Origin: Oscillospiraceae bacterium | Lineage (GTDB): Bacteria > Bacillota > Clostridia > Oscillospirales > Ruminococcaceae | Length of the DNA stretch: 64,000 bases | Reading direction: 5' to 3' | Assembly (NCBI GenBank): GCA_021202155.1 | Contig: JAJQDP010000024.1 | Coordinates: forward strand, 1-64,000 | In this document: positions 45,884-55,345 of the stretch, in pieces | How positions within the stretch are numbered: position 1 is the stretch's first letter | Layout of the letters: each line of letters opens with the position of its first letter | Made by a program: the position numbers and the translations under genes | The notes under the pieces: model-generated | Seen by the model: the letters and a program-made list of their open reading frames with translations, nothing else | Database searches by the model: none | Told to the model about the DNA's origin: nothing

Positions 45884-47155
45884 TTAATCTAATTTTATCT
45901 CGCCGTCTTCAAGCATATTCTGAACGGCGATGAGTATTCCTGCTTTTCCTGTGGGATATGTAAGTCCTCCCTGAAGCCATGCGGCATAAGGCTCTCTTAT
46001 CGGGGCATCGGCTGAAAATTCAATTGACGCGCCCATTGTGAATGCTCCCGCCGCCATTATCACGGGGCTTTCATAGCCGGGAGTTGGAATTGCTTCGGGA
46101 ATGAGGTAGCTGTCAATCGGCGCGCCCTTCTGGATTCCCTTTATGAATGACGTGAGGGTTTTCTCGTTCTTGAGAAGTATTGATGCGATTATATCCGCTC
46201 TTGGTTTGCCCTGCTTTGGAAGAGACTCGAAGCCAAGTAGTCCCAAAAGTGCACACGCAAATTCTGATGTCTTGACTGCCGCGGCTGTAATCTCGGGAGC
46301 TAAGAAGAAGCCCTGATACATTTCTCTGTTCTGATGAAGTGAGGCTCCTACTTCCTTACCCATTCCGACGACTGTCAAGCGGTAGGCACACTTTTCGATG
46401 AGGTCTTTTCTTCCGGCAATATATCCGCCGGTTGAGGCGATTCCTCCGCCTGGGTTCTTGATGAGCGAGCCCATGATGAGGTCTGCTCCGACTTCGGTGG
46501 GTTCTTTAGTGTCGACAAATTCGCCGTAGCAGTTATCTACCATGATTATGGCGTCCGGATTGCCTTTTTTCACCGCTTCTATCATCTTTTCAATATCGGC
46601 GATTGTGTAGGAAGGTCGGGTTGAATAGCCTCTTGAACGCTGGATATAGGCGACAGTTGCATTCTTTACTTTTTCGGTTATAGCATCCAGATTGGGCATA
46701 CCGTTCTCAAGGAGCTCAATCTCTTCATACTCAATTCCGTAGTCCATGAGTGAGCCGTTGCCCTTTTCGCCACGCTTGCCGATGACCTCTTCAAGTGTAT
46801 CATATGGTGCGCCGCAGAGCATCAGAAGCTTGTCGCCTGGTCTTAAGACTCCAAAAAGTGCGGTTGAGAGCGCGTGAGTGCCGTTTACTATTGTATGGCG
46901 GACGAGAGCGTCCTCACAGCCGAATGCCGTTGCGTAGACTTTATCGAGCGTATCTCTTCCGACATCATCGTAGCCATAACCGGTTGTACCATGGAGGCAG
47001 GTCTCGCTGACGTTATTTTTTATGAACGCAGAAAGCACCTTCATGCCGTTATATTCTGCTATCTCATCAATTCTCTTGAATGCTTCCGAGCACTGAGCTT
47101 CAGCTTCATCCGCAAGATTGAGAATTCTTTCGTCGATATTAAACAAGTTCTTCAT
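45884..47155 (-). CDS. PLP-dependent methionine gamma-lyase family protein (YnbB-like)
   Basis: This 423-residue protein is of the Cys/Met-metabolism PLP family often annotated as 'aluminium resistance protein' or YnbB. The likely PLP-binding Lys is in MGSLIKNPGGGIASTGGYIAG (about residue 230), with Asp in IIMVDNCYGEFVD and a phosphate-contact region HGTTGYGYDDVGRDTLDKVYA. The substrate is not established for this subgroup. It overlaps the GNAT gene by 17 nt, so the two are probably coupled. Confidence 0.85.
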   Translation of the reverse strand: MKNLFNIDERILNLADEAEAQCSEAFKRIDEIAEYNGMKVLSAFIKNNVSETCLHGTTGYGYDDVGRDTLDKVYATAFGCEDALVRHTIVNGTHALSTALFGVLRPGDKLLMLCGAPYDTLEEVIGKRGEKGNGSLMDYGIEYEEIELLENGMPNLDAITEKVKNATVAYIQRSRGYSTRPSYTIADIEKMIEAVKKGNPDAIIMVDNCYGEFVDTKEPTEVGADLIMGSLIKNPGGGIASTGGYIAGRKDLIEKCAYRLTVVGMGKEVGASLHQNREMYQGFFLAPEITAAAVKTSEFACALLGLLGFESLPKQGKPRADIIASILLKNEKTLTSFIKGIQKGAPIDSYLIPEAIPTPGYESPVIMAAGAFTMGASIEFSADAPIREPYAAWLQGGLTYPTGKAGILIAVQNMLEDGEIKLD

Positions 47156-47912
47156 AGTCTTTTCTTTCCTTCAGTTTCAGTATATAATCCTCGCCGAGTT
47201 CAGTACAGCCAAGGCGGAGGTAAAAATCGCGCATTGACTCGTCGGAGGCAAGATAACACTCTATCCCCTCTTTTTTCAGCTCCTGCGAAACGAGCCTGAT
47301 AAGTGTTGATGCATAGCCCTTTCCTCTGTCCTCCTCGGGAGTTGCTATGTCGGCAAGATATGCTCTTCCGTAGCTCTGGCACTTGACTGTCAGCACCGCC
47401 GAACGGTAGCCATAGATTCTGACTATTCCGCGGTTCACCCGTCTTACGGTGTCTGTGAGCCATAAGCCATAGTTCGCGTCCTGTCCCGCGAAGGCAGTTT
47501 CAAAAACAGATTCATACGGTAACTCGCGGAGAAGCTCTTTTTCCTCCAAAACTCCCTCTGATGCCGGCACTGAAAAGAAATATCTCTTTTCCTTGCGGTA
47601 TTCGCTCAGCCCTCTCCTTGGAATCAGGACTTCCGGCATTTCGACAATCATAGGGTACTTGAACCTGATAAATTCCTCGGTTTCCCGGATACAGCCGGAC
47701 GAGCTGCGAGCATCGTCGAGTAAATCCACCGTCAGTAAGCTGTTCATCGAGGCGAAGATTCCTATGCGCTTGTTGCCTTTCAGAAGTTCATAGAACTCGC
47801 AGAAATCGAATTCAGTTCCGTAGGCTAAGATATGCGAGAGGATTATTCTTGAATAGTGAGAGTCACGGAGGAGTAGCTTTGCGTTGTCAAAGCTGTCGAT
47901 TCGTCTAATCAT
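47139..47912 (-). CDS. GNAT-family N-acetyltransferase
   Basis: This 257-residue protein has a C-terminal GNAT domain (about 160-250) with the acetyl-CoA loop TPEEDRGKGYAST. The N-terminal half (about 1-140), with an IFASMNSLLTV-like strand region, is probably a second, degenerate GNAT-like unit. The acceptor substrate is unknown. It begins at the murD stop (TAATG, 1-nt overlap) and ends inside the ynbB-like gene. Confidence 0.8.
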   Translation of the reverse strand: MIRRIDSFDNAKLLLRDSHYSRIILSHILAYGTEFDFCEFYELLKGNKRIGIFASMNSLLTVDLLDDARSSSGCIRETEEFIRFKYPMIVEMPEVLIPRRGLSEYRKEKRYFFSVPASEGVLEEKELLRELPYESVFETAFAGQDANYGLWLTDTVRRVNRGIVRIYGYRSAVLTVKCQSYGRAYLADIATPEEDRGKGYASTLIRLVSQELKKEGIECYLASDESMRDFYLRLGCTELGEDYILKLKERKDYEELV

Positions 47913-49306
47913 TACTTGAGCCCGCTCACTATCGACTTGAAGTGCCTGCCGCGAACCTCAAAATTGGGGTACATGTCAAACGATGCACATGCAGGAGAAA
48001 GAGTTACAATGTCGCCGAGAGCAGCACTCTTTCTTGCAAGCTCGACCGCCTCCTCCATTCCGGAGGCGTGAAGAATCGTCAGCTCATCGGGGTTATAGAA
48101 CGGCGTTTCGGTTACGGCTTTTTCAATCTTGGGCGCAGTCTGCCCCATGAGAATCAGGGTCTTGACATACTTATTGACCGGCTCGGCAAGGGGTTCAAAT
48201 GGTATCTTCTTGTCATAGCCGCCGGCTATCACTATTATCTTTGTTCCGAATGCCTTGAGACCTGCTATTACTCTTGTCGGGCTGGAGGCTATTGAGTCGT
48301 TATAGTACTTTACGCCGTCAAGCTCACGGACGAATTCGATTCGATGCTCAACTCCACCAAAATGACGTGCAACGCGGCAGATGGAGTCGACAGAAACATC
48401 TCCCCAGACTGCGCTTATTGCCGCCAGGTAATTTTCGATATTGTGCTCGCCGGGGAGCTTGATTCGCTCTGCAGGAATTATCTTTACAGTCTTCCTGCCA
48501 TCGCAGTAGCAAAGGACTCTGTCGGAATTCAAGTAAGCTCCGACCTTGACAGGAGAAAGCCTTGAGAAGCCAACCAAGTTTCCTCTGACGTGAGAGCCAA
48601 GCTTGACTGTTTCGGCGTTGTCCTGGTTCAGGACAGCCTTTGAAAAGGCACTCTGGTGGTCAAGAATGTTGCACTTAGCCGCGATGTACTCGTCCATAGT
48701 TCCGTGGACATCGAGGTGGTTCGGAGATATATTTGTTATAACTGCGACATCGGGAGACTGGCGCATCGAGATAAGCTGGAAGCTTGAGAGCTCGACTACC
48801 GCGAAATCAGTTTCCGATATGCTCTCGATTCTTGGGAGCAAAGCTTTTCCGATATTTCCCCCAAGCCAGACCTTGTAGCCCTCGGCTTTCAGGAATTCAG
48901 AAATTATTGTAGTAGTGGTTGTCTTGCCATCTGAGCCGGTAACCGCATAGATCTTGCACGGGCAGAGTTCAAAGAAGGACTCCATCTCACTTGTGACGAT
49001 GACTCCTGCCTGCCTCGCTTCCATAAGCTTCGGGTTATTATAGTACATTCCGGGGGTTCTGTAGACAACGTCATAGTCGGTGAGGCTGTCAAGATAGCCT
49101 TCACCCAGGACGAATTTCACGCCTTTTTCGGAAAATTCATTATAGAGCTCCTGGTCATATTGGTCTATGGTCTTCTTGTCCAAAACAGTTACATCTATTC
49201 CTTTTGAGAGGAAAAGCCTTATAAGCTCGGTGTGGCTGACGCCGATTCCAATGAAGGCAACTCTCATATCTTTAAGAGAATCAAAAAATCTCTGTGTCTT
49301 GTTCAT
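47912..49306 (-). CDS. murD: UDP-N-acetylmuramoyl-L-alanine--D-glutamate ligase
   Basis: This 464-residue Mur ligase has an N-terminal Rossmann domain (VAFIGIGVSHTELI), the ATP loop VTGSDGKTTTT (about 118), SPNHLDVHGTMDEYIAAK and the C-terminal Mur ligase domain with EHRIEFVREL and YNDSIASSPT. It adds D-glutamate to the cytoplasmic peptidoglycan precursor. It leads an eleven-gene minus-strand run and has a near-consensus promoter about 70 nt upstream. Its own upstream gap is shared with the divergent pot operon. Confidence 0.94.
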   Translation of the reverse strand: MNKTQRFFDSLKDMRVAFIGIGVSHTELIRLFLSKGIDVTVLDKKTIDQYDQELYNEFSEKGVKFVLGEGYLDSLTDYDVVYRTPGMYYNNPKLMEARQAGVIVTSEMESFFELCPCKIYAVTGSDGKTTTTTIISEFLKAEGYKVWLGGNIGKALLPRIESISETDFAVVELSSFQLISMRQSPDVAVITNISPNHLDVHGTMDEYIAAKCNILDHQSAFSKAVLNQDNAETVKLGSHVRGNLVGFSRLSPVKVGAYLNSDRVLCYCDGRKTVKIIPAERIKLPGEHNIENYLAAISAVWGDVSVDSICRVARHFGGVEHRIEFVRELDGVKYYNDSIASSPTRVIAGLKAFGTKIIVIAGGYDKKIPFEPLAEPVNKYVKTLILMGQTAPKIEKAVTETPFYNPDELTILHASGMEEAVELARKSAALGDIVTLSPACASFDMYPNFEVRGRHFKSIVSGLK

Positions 49307-49377
49307 ATATTCACGCCTTTCAGATTCGTTTGCAGTGGCTGAGCATAATTACTCATTCTACATTCTCAGCCTATGAT

Positions 49378-49406
49378 ATTATATAACATTTCGGGGCGCA
49401 ATTCAA
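49378..49406 (-). promoter_or_regulatory. Promoter of the murD gene run
   Basis: On the minus strand, -35 TTGAAT (49401-49406) and a perfect -10 TATAAT (49378-49383) have 17-nt spacing. The rest of the 314-nt intergenic region (49307-49620) holds the divergent pot promoter and a small AGGAT/ATCCT hairpin next to a T-run (about 49471-49491), and no gene I can see. Confidence 0.8.
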
Positions 49407-49524
49407 TGCTTATTTTTGCGAGAGTGAGAAGATTTTTTTGAAGTCGGGGTCTGATAGCGTGGCATTGTCGAAAAAAGGATAAAAAAATCCTATCAAAATA
49501 GCAGGAATATTTATAATTTTATTA

Positions 49525-49553
49525 TTGTAAACGGGCTGAATTTGCTATATAAT
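49525..49553 (+). promoter_or_regulatory. Promoter of the potABCD operon
   Basis: A -35 TTGTAA (49525-49530) and a perfect -10 TATAAT (49548-49553) are separated by 17 nt, with potA starting about 68 nt downstream. Confidence 0.78.
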
Positions 49554-49620
49554 GAATAGTGGCATTATGGGGTATCATGCTGCCGAAAAATTGTTTAAAA
49601 CAAGGAGACAAAGATTGTAA

Positions 49621-50664
49621 TTGAAAAATACTATCATCAGCATACGAAATGCTGTTGTCGAGTATGACGGGATTCAGGTGCTCAAGAGCATCAACCTCGA
49701 CATAGTGGACAAGCAATTCGTAACACTCTTGGGTCCGTCCGGCTGTGGAAAGACTACAACGCTTCGGATCATCGGTGGCTTTGCCGAAATGGCAAGCGGT
49801 GAGCTATTTTTTAACGGCGTGAAGATTAACAACCTCCCTCCCCACAAGCGTGAGGTCAATACTGTCTTCCAGAAGTACGCGCTTTTCCCCCATTTGAATA
49901 TCTACGACAACATCGCTTTCGGTCTCAGGATTCAGAAACTTCCTGAGAAGGAAATTGCGACCCGTGTCGGAGAGATGCTTGAGCTTGTGAATATGCAAGG
50001 CTTTGAGAAACGCTCGGTCAATTCCCTTTCCGGCGGACAACAGCAAAGAATTGCCATAGCCAGGGCTCTTGTCAATCGTCCGAAGGTTCTACTTCTTGAT
50101 GAACCCCTCGGCGCGCTCGATCTGAAGCTCCGAAAGGAAATGCAGATTGAGCTTAAGAGAATGCAACGAGACCTTGAGATTACGTTTATCTATGTCACGC
50201 ATGACCAGGAGGAAGCTCTTACAATGTCTGACACGGTAGTCGTAATGAGAGACGGTTGCATTCAGCAGATTGGCACACCGCAGGACATCTATAACGAGCC
50301 TGCAAATGCCTTTGTTGCCGACTTTATCGGCGAATCAAACATCATTGACGGAATAATGAGACGGGACTTTCTGGTCGAGTTCGCCGGCAAGGAATTCTCC
50401 TGCGTTGATCAGGGATTCGGTGCTGACGAAATAGTTGACGTTGTCATCAGACCGGAAGACATCAAGGTTGTTCCGCAATACCAGGGAGCTATCGTCGGAG
50501 TAGTTGAAAGCTGCATCTTCAAGGGCGTTCACTACGAGATAGGCGTCGATGCTCTCGGCTACAAATGGAAAATACACTCCACTCAGAGCGAGGAGGCAGG
50601 AGCGATTATCGGCATGAATGTAACTCCGATGGACATACATATCATGCACAAGTCGGAGGCGTAA
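49621..50664 (+). CDS. potA: Spermidine/putrescine ABC transporter ATP-binding protein
   Basis: This 347-residue importer ATPase has Walker [10 protein letters not shown] (about residues 38-46), signature LSGGQQQR, Walker [14 protein letters not shown]-loop THDQEEALT and a C-terminal TOBE domain (about 280-345). It powers PotBC. The only in-frame start upstream of the conserved region is a TTG at 49621, because the codon before it is TAA. The SD AAGGAG lies 13 nt upstream, further than usual, and another TTG at ideal spacing is followed at once by that TAA. The first gene of four; low translation initiation is plausible. Confidence 0.92.
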   Translation: MKNTIISIRNAVVEYDGIQVLKSINLDIVDKQFVTLLGPSGCGKTTTLRIIGGFAEMASGELFFNGVKINNLPPHKREVNTVFQKYALFPHLNIYDNIAFGLRIQKLPEKEIATRVGEMLELVNMQGFEKRSVNSLSGGQQQRIAIARALVNRPKVLLLDEPLGALDLKLRKEMQIELKRMQRDLEITFIYVTHDQEEALTMSDTVVVMRDGCIQQIGTPQDIYNEPANAFVADFIGESNIIDGIMRRDFLVEFAGKEFSCVDQGFGADEIVDVVIRPEDIKVVPQYQGAIVGVVESCIFKGVHYEIGVDALGYKWKIHSTQSEEAGAIIGMNVTPMDIHIMHKSEA

Positions 50665-50671
50665 CCTTAAG

Positions 50672-51481
50672 ATGAAGGTATCAAAGGTTTTCGCTGTGCC
50701 ATACGCTGTATGGGTTCTCGTCTTTACGATAATTCCTTTAGGACTTGTAATCGGATTCGCTCTTACCGATTCTGACGGAAGCTTTACGCTTCAAAATCTG
50801 TTCGATATGTCAGACTACATGGCGGTACTCTTCCGCTCAATCCTGTTTGCCATAATCGCAACAGTCATCTGCCTTGTACTGGCTTTTCCCGCGGCATACA
50901 TCATCTCACGGGCAAAGTCATTCAATCAGTCCTCGCTTATAGTTCTTATAATGGTCCCTATGTGGACAAACTTCATCCTAAGAACCTACGCATGGATGAC
51001 GCTTCTTGAGTCGAACGGTCTTATAAACAAGTTTTTGGGGCTGTTCGGAATCGGTCCGTTGAACCTCATCAATAACGGCGGTGCTGTCATATTAGGTATG
51101 GTATATAATTACCTTCCGTTTATGATTCTTCCGCTCTATTCGGTGATGGTCAAGATTGATTCAAGCGTTATCGAAGCGGCAAGGGACTTGGGAGCTAACA
51201 ACTTCAACCTCGTAAGAAGGGTCATTCTTCCGCTTTCGATGCCCGGAATCAACTCCGGCATTATCGCCGTTTTCATTCCGAGTGTTTCGACATTCGTCAT
51301 CTCAAGAATGCTCGGCGGCGGAACAAGCGACCTTATCGGCGACATAATCGAATCTCAGTTTTTGGGGACATCATATAACCCACACCTTGGTTCGGCTATG
51401 GCACTGGTTCTTATGATAGTTGTAATATTCCTGATGAGCCTGTTCAACCAGTTCGGCTCGGAAGAGGAGGCTGTGATATGA
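50672..51481 (+). CDS. potB: Spermidine/putrescine ABC transporter permease PotB
   Basis: This 269-residue membrane protein has about six helices and the importer EAA loop VIEAARDLGANNFNLVRRVILPLSMPGI (around residue 165) that contacts the ATPase. It matches the MalF-type polyamine permease PotB. It starts 8 nt after potA and overlaps potC as ATGA. With PotC it forms the membrane channel for polyamine uptake. Confidence 0.92.
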   Translation: MKVSKVFAVPYAVWVLVFTIIPLGLVIGFALTDSDGSFTLQNLFDMSDYMAVLFRSILFAIIATVICLVLAFPAAYIISRAKSFNQSSLIVLIMVPMWTNFILRTYAWMTLLESNGLINKFLGLFGIGPLNLINNGGAVILGMVYNYLPFMILPLYSVMVKIDSSVIEAARDLGANNFNLVRRVILPLSMPGINSGIIAVFIPSVSTFVISRMLGGGTSDLIGDIIESQFLGTSYNPHLGSAMALVLMIVVIFLMSLFNQFGSEEEAVI

Positions 51482-52308
51482 GAAAACTGCCTTCCAGACT
51501 ATACATGTACGCTCTGTACCTGTTTTTGTACCTTCCGATTTTAGTTCTGATTGTGTTCTCGTTCAACGTCAGCAAGTCCCGCTCCAACTGGACAGGCTTT
51601 ACCCTTGACTGGTACGTAAAGCTGTTCCATAATGAGTCTATAATGACATCGCTCAGAAACACGGTTATAGTAGCTCTTGCGGCGTCAATATTCGCAACAA
51701 TATTGGGCACTACCGCAGCTCTTGGCATAAACAGCATGAAAAAACGCTCAAAAACTGTTTTCATGAACCTGACATATATACCCGTTGTCAGCCCTGAAAT
51801 CATCATGGGTGTTTCACTTATGCTTCTCTTCCAGATTTTCAGAACATCCTTTGGCTTCCAGTTCGGATTTGCTTCGCTGATACTTGCGCATATCTCGTTT
51901 GATGTGCCATATGTAATCTACAGTGTCCTTCCGAAGCTGAGAGGGATGAACCCGAGTCTTGTTGAAGCCGCTCAGGACCTTGGTTGCAATCAACGGCAGG
52001 CGTTCTTCAAGGTTGTAATCCCAGAGATTATGCCCGGCATTTTCACCGGATTCCTGATGAGCGTGACCTACTCGATTGACGATTTCGTTGTAAGCTACTT
52101 CACATCAGGTACGAACGTGCAGACCCTTTCCATCACAATCGAATCGATGACGAGGCTTAAGGTTTCACCGGAGATCAATGCTCTCTCGGCGATTATATTC
52201 TTAGTCATCTGCGTGATTCTCATAACCAAAAACATTTTCGACAACCGCAGGCTGAGGCGTGAGCAGGAGCAGTTCCGCGCCGCCCAGAGAAAGGAGAGCA
52301 TGGTATGA
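51478..52308 (+). CDS. potC: Spermidine/putrescine ABC transporter permease PotC
   Basis: This 276-residue membrane protein has about six helices and the EAA loop LVEAAQDLGCNQRQAFFKVVIPEIMPGI (about 160-187). SVTYSIDDFVVSYFTSG further on is typical of PotC. GGAGG lies 8 nt before the ATG. It overlaps both potB and potD by 4 nt, supporting one coupled transcript. A charged C-terminal tail (RRLREQEQFRAAQRKES region) lies in the cytoplasm. Confidence 0.92.
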   Translation: MRKLPSRLYMYALYLFLYLPILVLIVFSFNVSKSRSNWTGFTLDWYVKLFHNESIMTSLRNTVIVALAASIFATILGTTAALGINSMKKRSKTVFMNLTYIPVVSPEIIMGVSLMLLFQIFRTSFGFQFGFASLILAHISFDVPYVIYSVLPKLRGMNPSLVEAAQDLGCNQRQAFFKVVIPEIMPGIFTGFLMSVTYSIDDFVVSYFTSGTNVQTLSITIESMTRLKVSPEINALSAIIFLVICVILITKNIFDNRRLRREQEQFRAAQRKESMV

Positions 52309-53540
52309 GAAAACTGTTTGCTTTCCTTACAGCGTTTTTGGTTCTTGTGCTTTCCCTTTGCGGATGCTCTTCCGGCAATGCATATGGTGCGTACTCAGAG
52401 CTTGATGAGGAGCTTCTTTCAGACTACGACTACACCCGCTTCATGGGGCAGGACATTATACTCAACGTGGCTAACTGGGGCGAGTATATGTGTCTGAATG
52501 AAGCGGACATGTTAGATGTCAACGAGGCTTTTGAAGCTCTCACCGGAATAGAGGTCAACTACACCACATTTGCAAGCAACGAAACGCTCTACTCGAAGAT
52601 TCAGTCGGGAAGCGCGGAGTATGACATCATCATCCCGAGCGACTACATGATTTCAAAGATGATTGACGAGGGTCTTGTGCAGAAGCTTGACCTTGACAAT
52701 ATCCCGAATCTTGCGAACATCATGGAGACGTTTCTCTATCCCGAATATGACCCGACGAACGAGTACTCTGTCCCCTATCTCTGGGGAATGGTCGTCATAA
52801 TCTACAACACCACTATGGTTGATGAGGAGATAACATCCTGGTCGTCACTCTGGGATGAAGAGTATGCGGGAAATATCCTGATGTTCAATAACCCTCGTGA
52901 TGCATTCGGAATAGCTCTTACGTACCTGGGATATTCACAGAACACCGAGGACGAGTTTGAGCTCCAGGAGGCGGCACTTCTTCTTAAAGAGCAAAAGTCG
53001 ATAGTCCAGGCATATGTAATGGACGAGATTTTTGACAAGATGGAGGGCGGTTCCGCCGCCATCGCTCCCTACTATTCGGGCGACGCAGTAACCATGATGG
53101 CTGAGAACGAAGACCTGACCTACTGCATCCCTGTTGAGGGAACCAACCAGTTTGTCGACGCTATCTGCATTCCCACTGCAGCTCAGAACAAGGAAGCGGC
53201 TGAAATGTATATAAACTTCCTCTGCGAAGCTGAAGTCGCTCTTGCCAACTGCGAGTACACCGGCTATTCAACCCCGAATCAGGCGGCGTATGAGCTCTTG
53301 GACGACGAGGTCAAGAATAATCCCCTGCAGTATCCGTCTGATGAATATCTCACGGAGCACACCGAGGTATTTGTAAACCTCTCCGACGAAGCGAACGAGC
53401 TTATGCAGACGCTCTGGAATCAGCTCAAGATTGACGGAACCAATCCCTGGCTCGTTCCCATTTTCCTTATTGCCATGCTGGCGGCGACTGTATTTGTCAA
53501 TGTCCGACGGGCAAGAAAAAAGCACTCCGACCATCTGTAG
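52305..53540 (+). CDS. potD: Spermidine/putrescine-binding lipoprotein PotD with a C-terminal membrane helix
   Basis: This 411-residue binding protein has a signal peptide ending LCGCSSG (lipobox) and a PotD/PotF body with LNVANWGEYM (about 48), YDIIIPSDYMISKM, SVPYLWGMVVIIYN and IAPYYSGDAVTMM. After residue 370 comes a hydrophobic helix (WLVPIFLIAMLAATVFVNV) and a basic tail RRARKKHSDHL, so the protein seems anchored at both ends. Standard PotD lacks this helix. It captures polyamines for PotABC. It overlaps potC by 4 nt. Confidence 0.92.
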   Translation: MRKLFAFLTAFLVLVLSLCGCSSGNAYGAYSELDEELLSDYDYTRFMGQDIILNVANWGEYMCLNEADMLDVNEAFEALTGIEVNYTTFASNETLYSKIQSGSAEYDIIIPSDYMISKMIDEGLVQKLDLDNIPNLANIMETFLYPEYDPTNEYSVPYLWGMVVIIYNTTMVDEEITSWSSLWDEEYAGNILMFNNPRDAFGIALTYLGYSQNTEDEFELQEAALLLKEQKSIVQAYVMDEIFDKMEGGSAAIAPYYSGDAVTMMAENEDLTYCIPVEGTNQFVDAICIPTAAQNKEAAEMYINFLCEAEVALANCEYTGYSTPNQAAYELLDDEVKNNPLQYPSDEYLTEHTEVFVNLSDEANELMQTLWNQLKIDGTNPWLVPIFLIAMLAATVFVNVRRARKKHSDHL

Positions 53541-53547
53541 ATCAAAT

Positions 53548-53566
53548 CTGCAGATAGTATCTGTAG
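53548..53566 (+). other. Small hairpin between potD and the PRPP synthetase gene
   Basis: CTGCAGAT-AGT-ATCTGTAG forms an 8-bp stem with one G-U pair and a 3-nt loop, followed only by GTTTAG. It could be a weak attenuator of the pot transcript, but no T-run makes a terminator call unsafe. Confidence 0.35.
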
Positions 53567-53626
53567 GTTTAGAATAAAGCATTCCCACACACTATTATTC
53601 AAAATACAATATGGAGGCATGATTCA

Positions 53627-54778
53627 ATGACAATGTTAAAAAAGACCTCGCAAATCTTCAACCCTGAAGCGAGCGTTGCTCCACTCGGCATCATCGCGAT
53701 GGACAACGCAAAAGAGCTTGGCGAAAAGATTAACGACTATCTCGTAACATGGGCAAGGCAATCGGGACAGGATGTTGACACATTCCTTATTCCCGCAAGC
53801 TGTCCCAGATTCCAGTCTGGTGATGCAAAGGGCTTCATCTATGAGACGGTCAGAGGCTACGACCTTTTCTTCGTTTGCGATGTCGGCAACTACTCCTGCA
53901 CATATCCATACTTTGGGTATGAAAATCGCAAATCCCCCGATGACCACTTCCAGGACTTAAAACGATTGATTCAGGCGGCGGGAGGAAAGGCTCACAGAGT
54001 CAATGTAATCATGCCGCTCCTCTACGGTGGCAGACAACACAGGCGCAACGGCAGAGAGTCCCTTGACGGAGCTGTAATGCTCCAGGAACTCCAAAATATC
54101 GGAGTTGAGAATGTTCTCACCTTCGACGCTCATGACCCAAGAGTCATGAACGCAGTTCCACTTATGGGCTTTGACAACATTGTACCGTCATATCAGGCTC
54201 TTAAGGCACTCTTCAAAGCATTCCCTGACCTCATCATTGACAAGGAGCATTTCATGATTGTATCACCCGACGAGGGCGGAATGAATCGGAATATGCACTA
54301 TTCGTCAGAGCTTCAGGTTACACTTGGAATGTTCTACAAACGCAGAGACGTCAGCCAGGTTGTCGACGGCGTCAACAGGATTGAGGCACATGAGTACCTT
54401 GGAAACGACGTCACTGGAATGGACATCTTCATTGCGGACGACATCATTTCCTCCGGAAAGTCGATGATTGAGGTTGCTTATGATCTGAAGAAGAGAAATG
54501 CCAAGAGAATCTTCACCTATGCGACCTACTGCATCTTCACAAAGGGCTACGACGAGATGGACAAGGCTTACGAAGAAGGTGTTATCGACGGCGTCTTTGG
54601 AACGAATCTCACATATGCTCCAAAAGAGCTTCTTGAGAGGGAATGGTATCACGTTGTCGATTGCTCGAAGTATGTCTCCTACTTCATCACTGCCCTTAAT
54701 CACGACAAGTCGGTCAGTGCTATCATCGACCCGCACGAAAAGATCCAGAATCTCCTCAAGGAGCATAGAGGAAAGTAA
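53627..54778 (+). CDS. prs: Ribose-phosphate pyrophosphokinase (long form)
   Basis: This 383-residue protein has the PRPP-synthetase loop MDIFIADDIISSGKSM (about 265-280) and ATP/ribose-phosphate regions including LPLLYGGRQHRRNGRESLDG-like residues and FDAHDPRV. It makes PRPP from ribose 5-phosphate and ATP for nucleotide, His and Trp synthesis. It is longer than the roughly 315-residue classical enzymes, as is common for a second clostridial form. GGAGG lies about 9 nt before the ATG. It is separate from the pot operon by an 86-nt gap. Confidence 0.9.
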   Translation: MTMLKKTSQIFNPEASVAPLGIIAMDNAKELGEKINDYLVTWARQSGQDVDTFLIPASCPRFQSGDAKGFIYETVRGYDLFFVCDVGNYSCTYPYFGYENRKSPDDHFQDLKRLIQAAGGKAHRVNVIMPLLYGGRQHRRNGRESLDGAVMLQELQNIGVENVLTFDAHDPRVMNAVPLMGFDNIVPSYQALKALFKAFPDLIIDKEHFMIVSPDEGGMNRNMHYSSELQVTLGMFYKRRDVSQVVDGVNRIEAHEYLGNDVTGMDIFIADDIISSGKSMIEVAYDLKKRNAKRIFTYATYCIFTKGYDEMDKAYEEGVIDGVFGTNLTYAPKELLEREWYHVVDCSKYVSYFITALNHDKSVSAIIDPHEKIQNLLKEHRGK

Positions 54779-54823
54779 TCCGGCATAGAGTATCTTGAAT
54801 ATTTTTGAGAAAGGATGATTTTG

Positions 54824-55327
54824 ATGCTCAAGGAATTTGATATTGGTGGACTCACCTTCAATCCGTTTGAGAGAATCGGCAATGACTGGTGTCTTATCTC
54901 GGCTGGAGATGAAAGCGGCTTTAATACGATGACAGCCTCATGGGGCGGAGTCGGAATACTCTGGGGCAGAGAGGTAGCGACCTGCTATATAAGACCTCAG
55001 AGATACACAAAGAAGTTTGTAGACGGAAGCGAGTACTTCACTCTCACCTTCTTCCCGGACGGCTACAAGAAGGCTCTCGGGCTCTGCGGAAGAGTTTCTG
55101 GGCGAGATCACGACAAGCCGAAGGAAGCGGGTCTCACTCCCCTGTTCACAGATAATACTGTCACTTTCGAGGAGGCAAATCTCGTACTTGTCTGCAGAAA
55201 GCTCTATGCTCAGAATCTGACTGAGGATTCATTCGTCGACAAGACTGTGTATGAGCGAAACTACCCCGAGAACGACCTTCACACGATGTATATTGGCGAG
55301 ATAGTCAAGGCTTACAAGGCTGACTGA
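54824..55327 (+). CDS. Flavin reductase-like domain protein
   Basis: About 167 residues of the FMN-binding flavin-reductase-like fold, seen in DWCLISAGDESGFNTMTASWGGVGILWGR and ATCYIRPQRYTKKFVDG. The C-terminal part has the family EVGEIV-type strand (MYIGEIVKAY). Such proteins bind FMN and often act as small NAD(P)H:flavin oxidoreductases; the partner is unknown. The start is taken at the ATG at 54824 rather than 54815 because AAAGG lies 9 nt before it. It is followed 18 nt later by a hairpin preceding the Ca2+-ATPase gene. Confidence 0.8.
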   Translation: MLKEFDIGGLTFNPFERIGNDWCLISAGDESGFNTMTASWGGVGILWGREVATCYIRPQRYTKKFVDGSEYFTLTFFPDGYKKALGLCGRVSGRDHDKPKEAGLTPLFTDNTVTFEEANLVLVCRKLYAQNLTEDSFVDKTVYERNYPENDLHTMYIGEIVKAYKAD

Positions 55328-55345
55328 AACCCATTCTAAAACTTG

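Noticed and set aside
49471-49491. AGGAT/ATCCT mini-hairpin with T-run in the murD-potA gap
   Set aside because: The stem is only 5 bp and A/T-rich, and no transcript is expected to end there because both flanking genes point away from it.
49554-49620. Possible riboswitch in the potA leader
   Set aside because: The leader is only about 60 nt, with a weak dyad (GGCA...TGCC) and none of the conserved features of known riboswitch classes that I can recognise.
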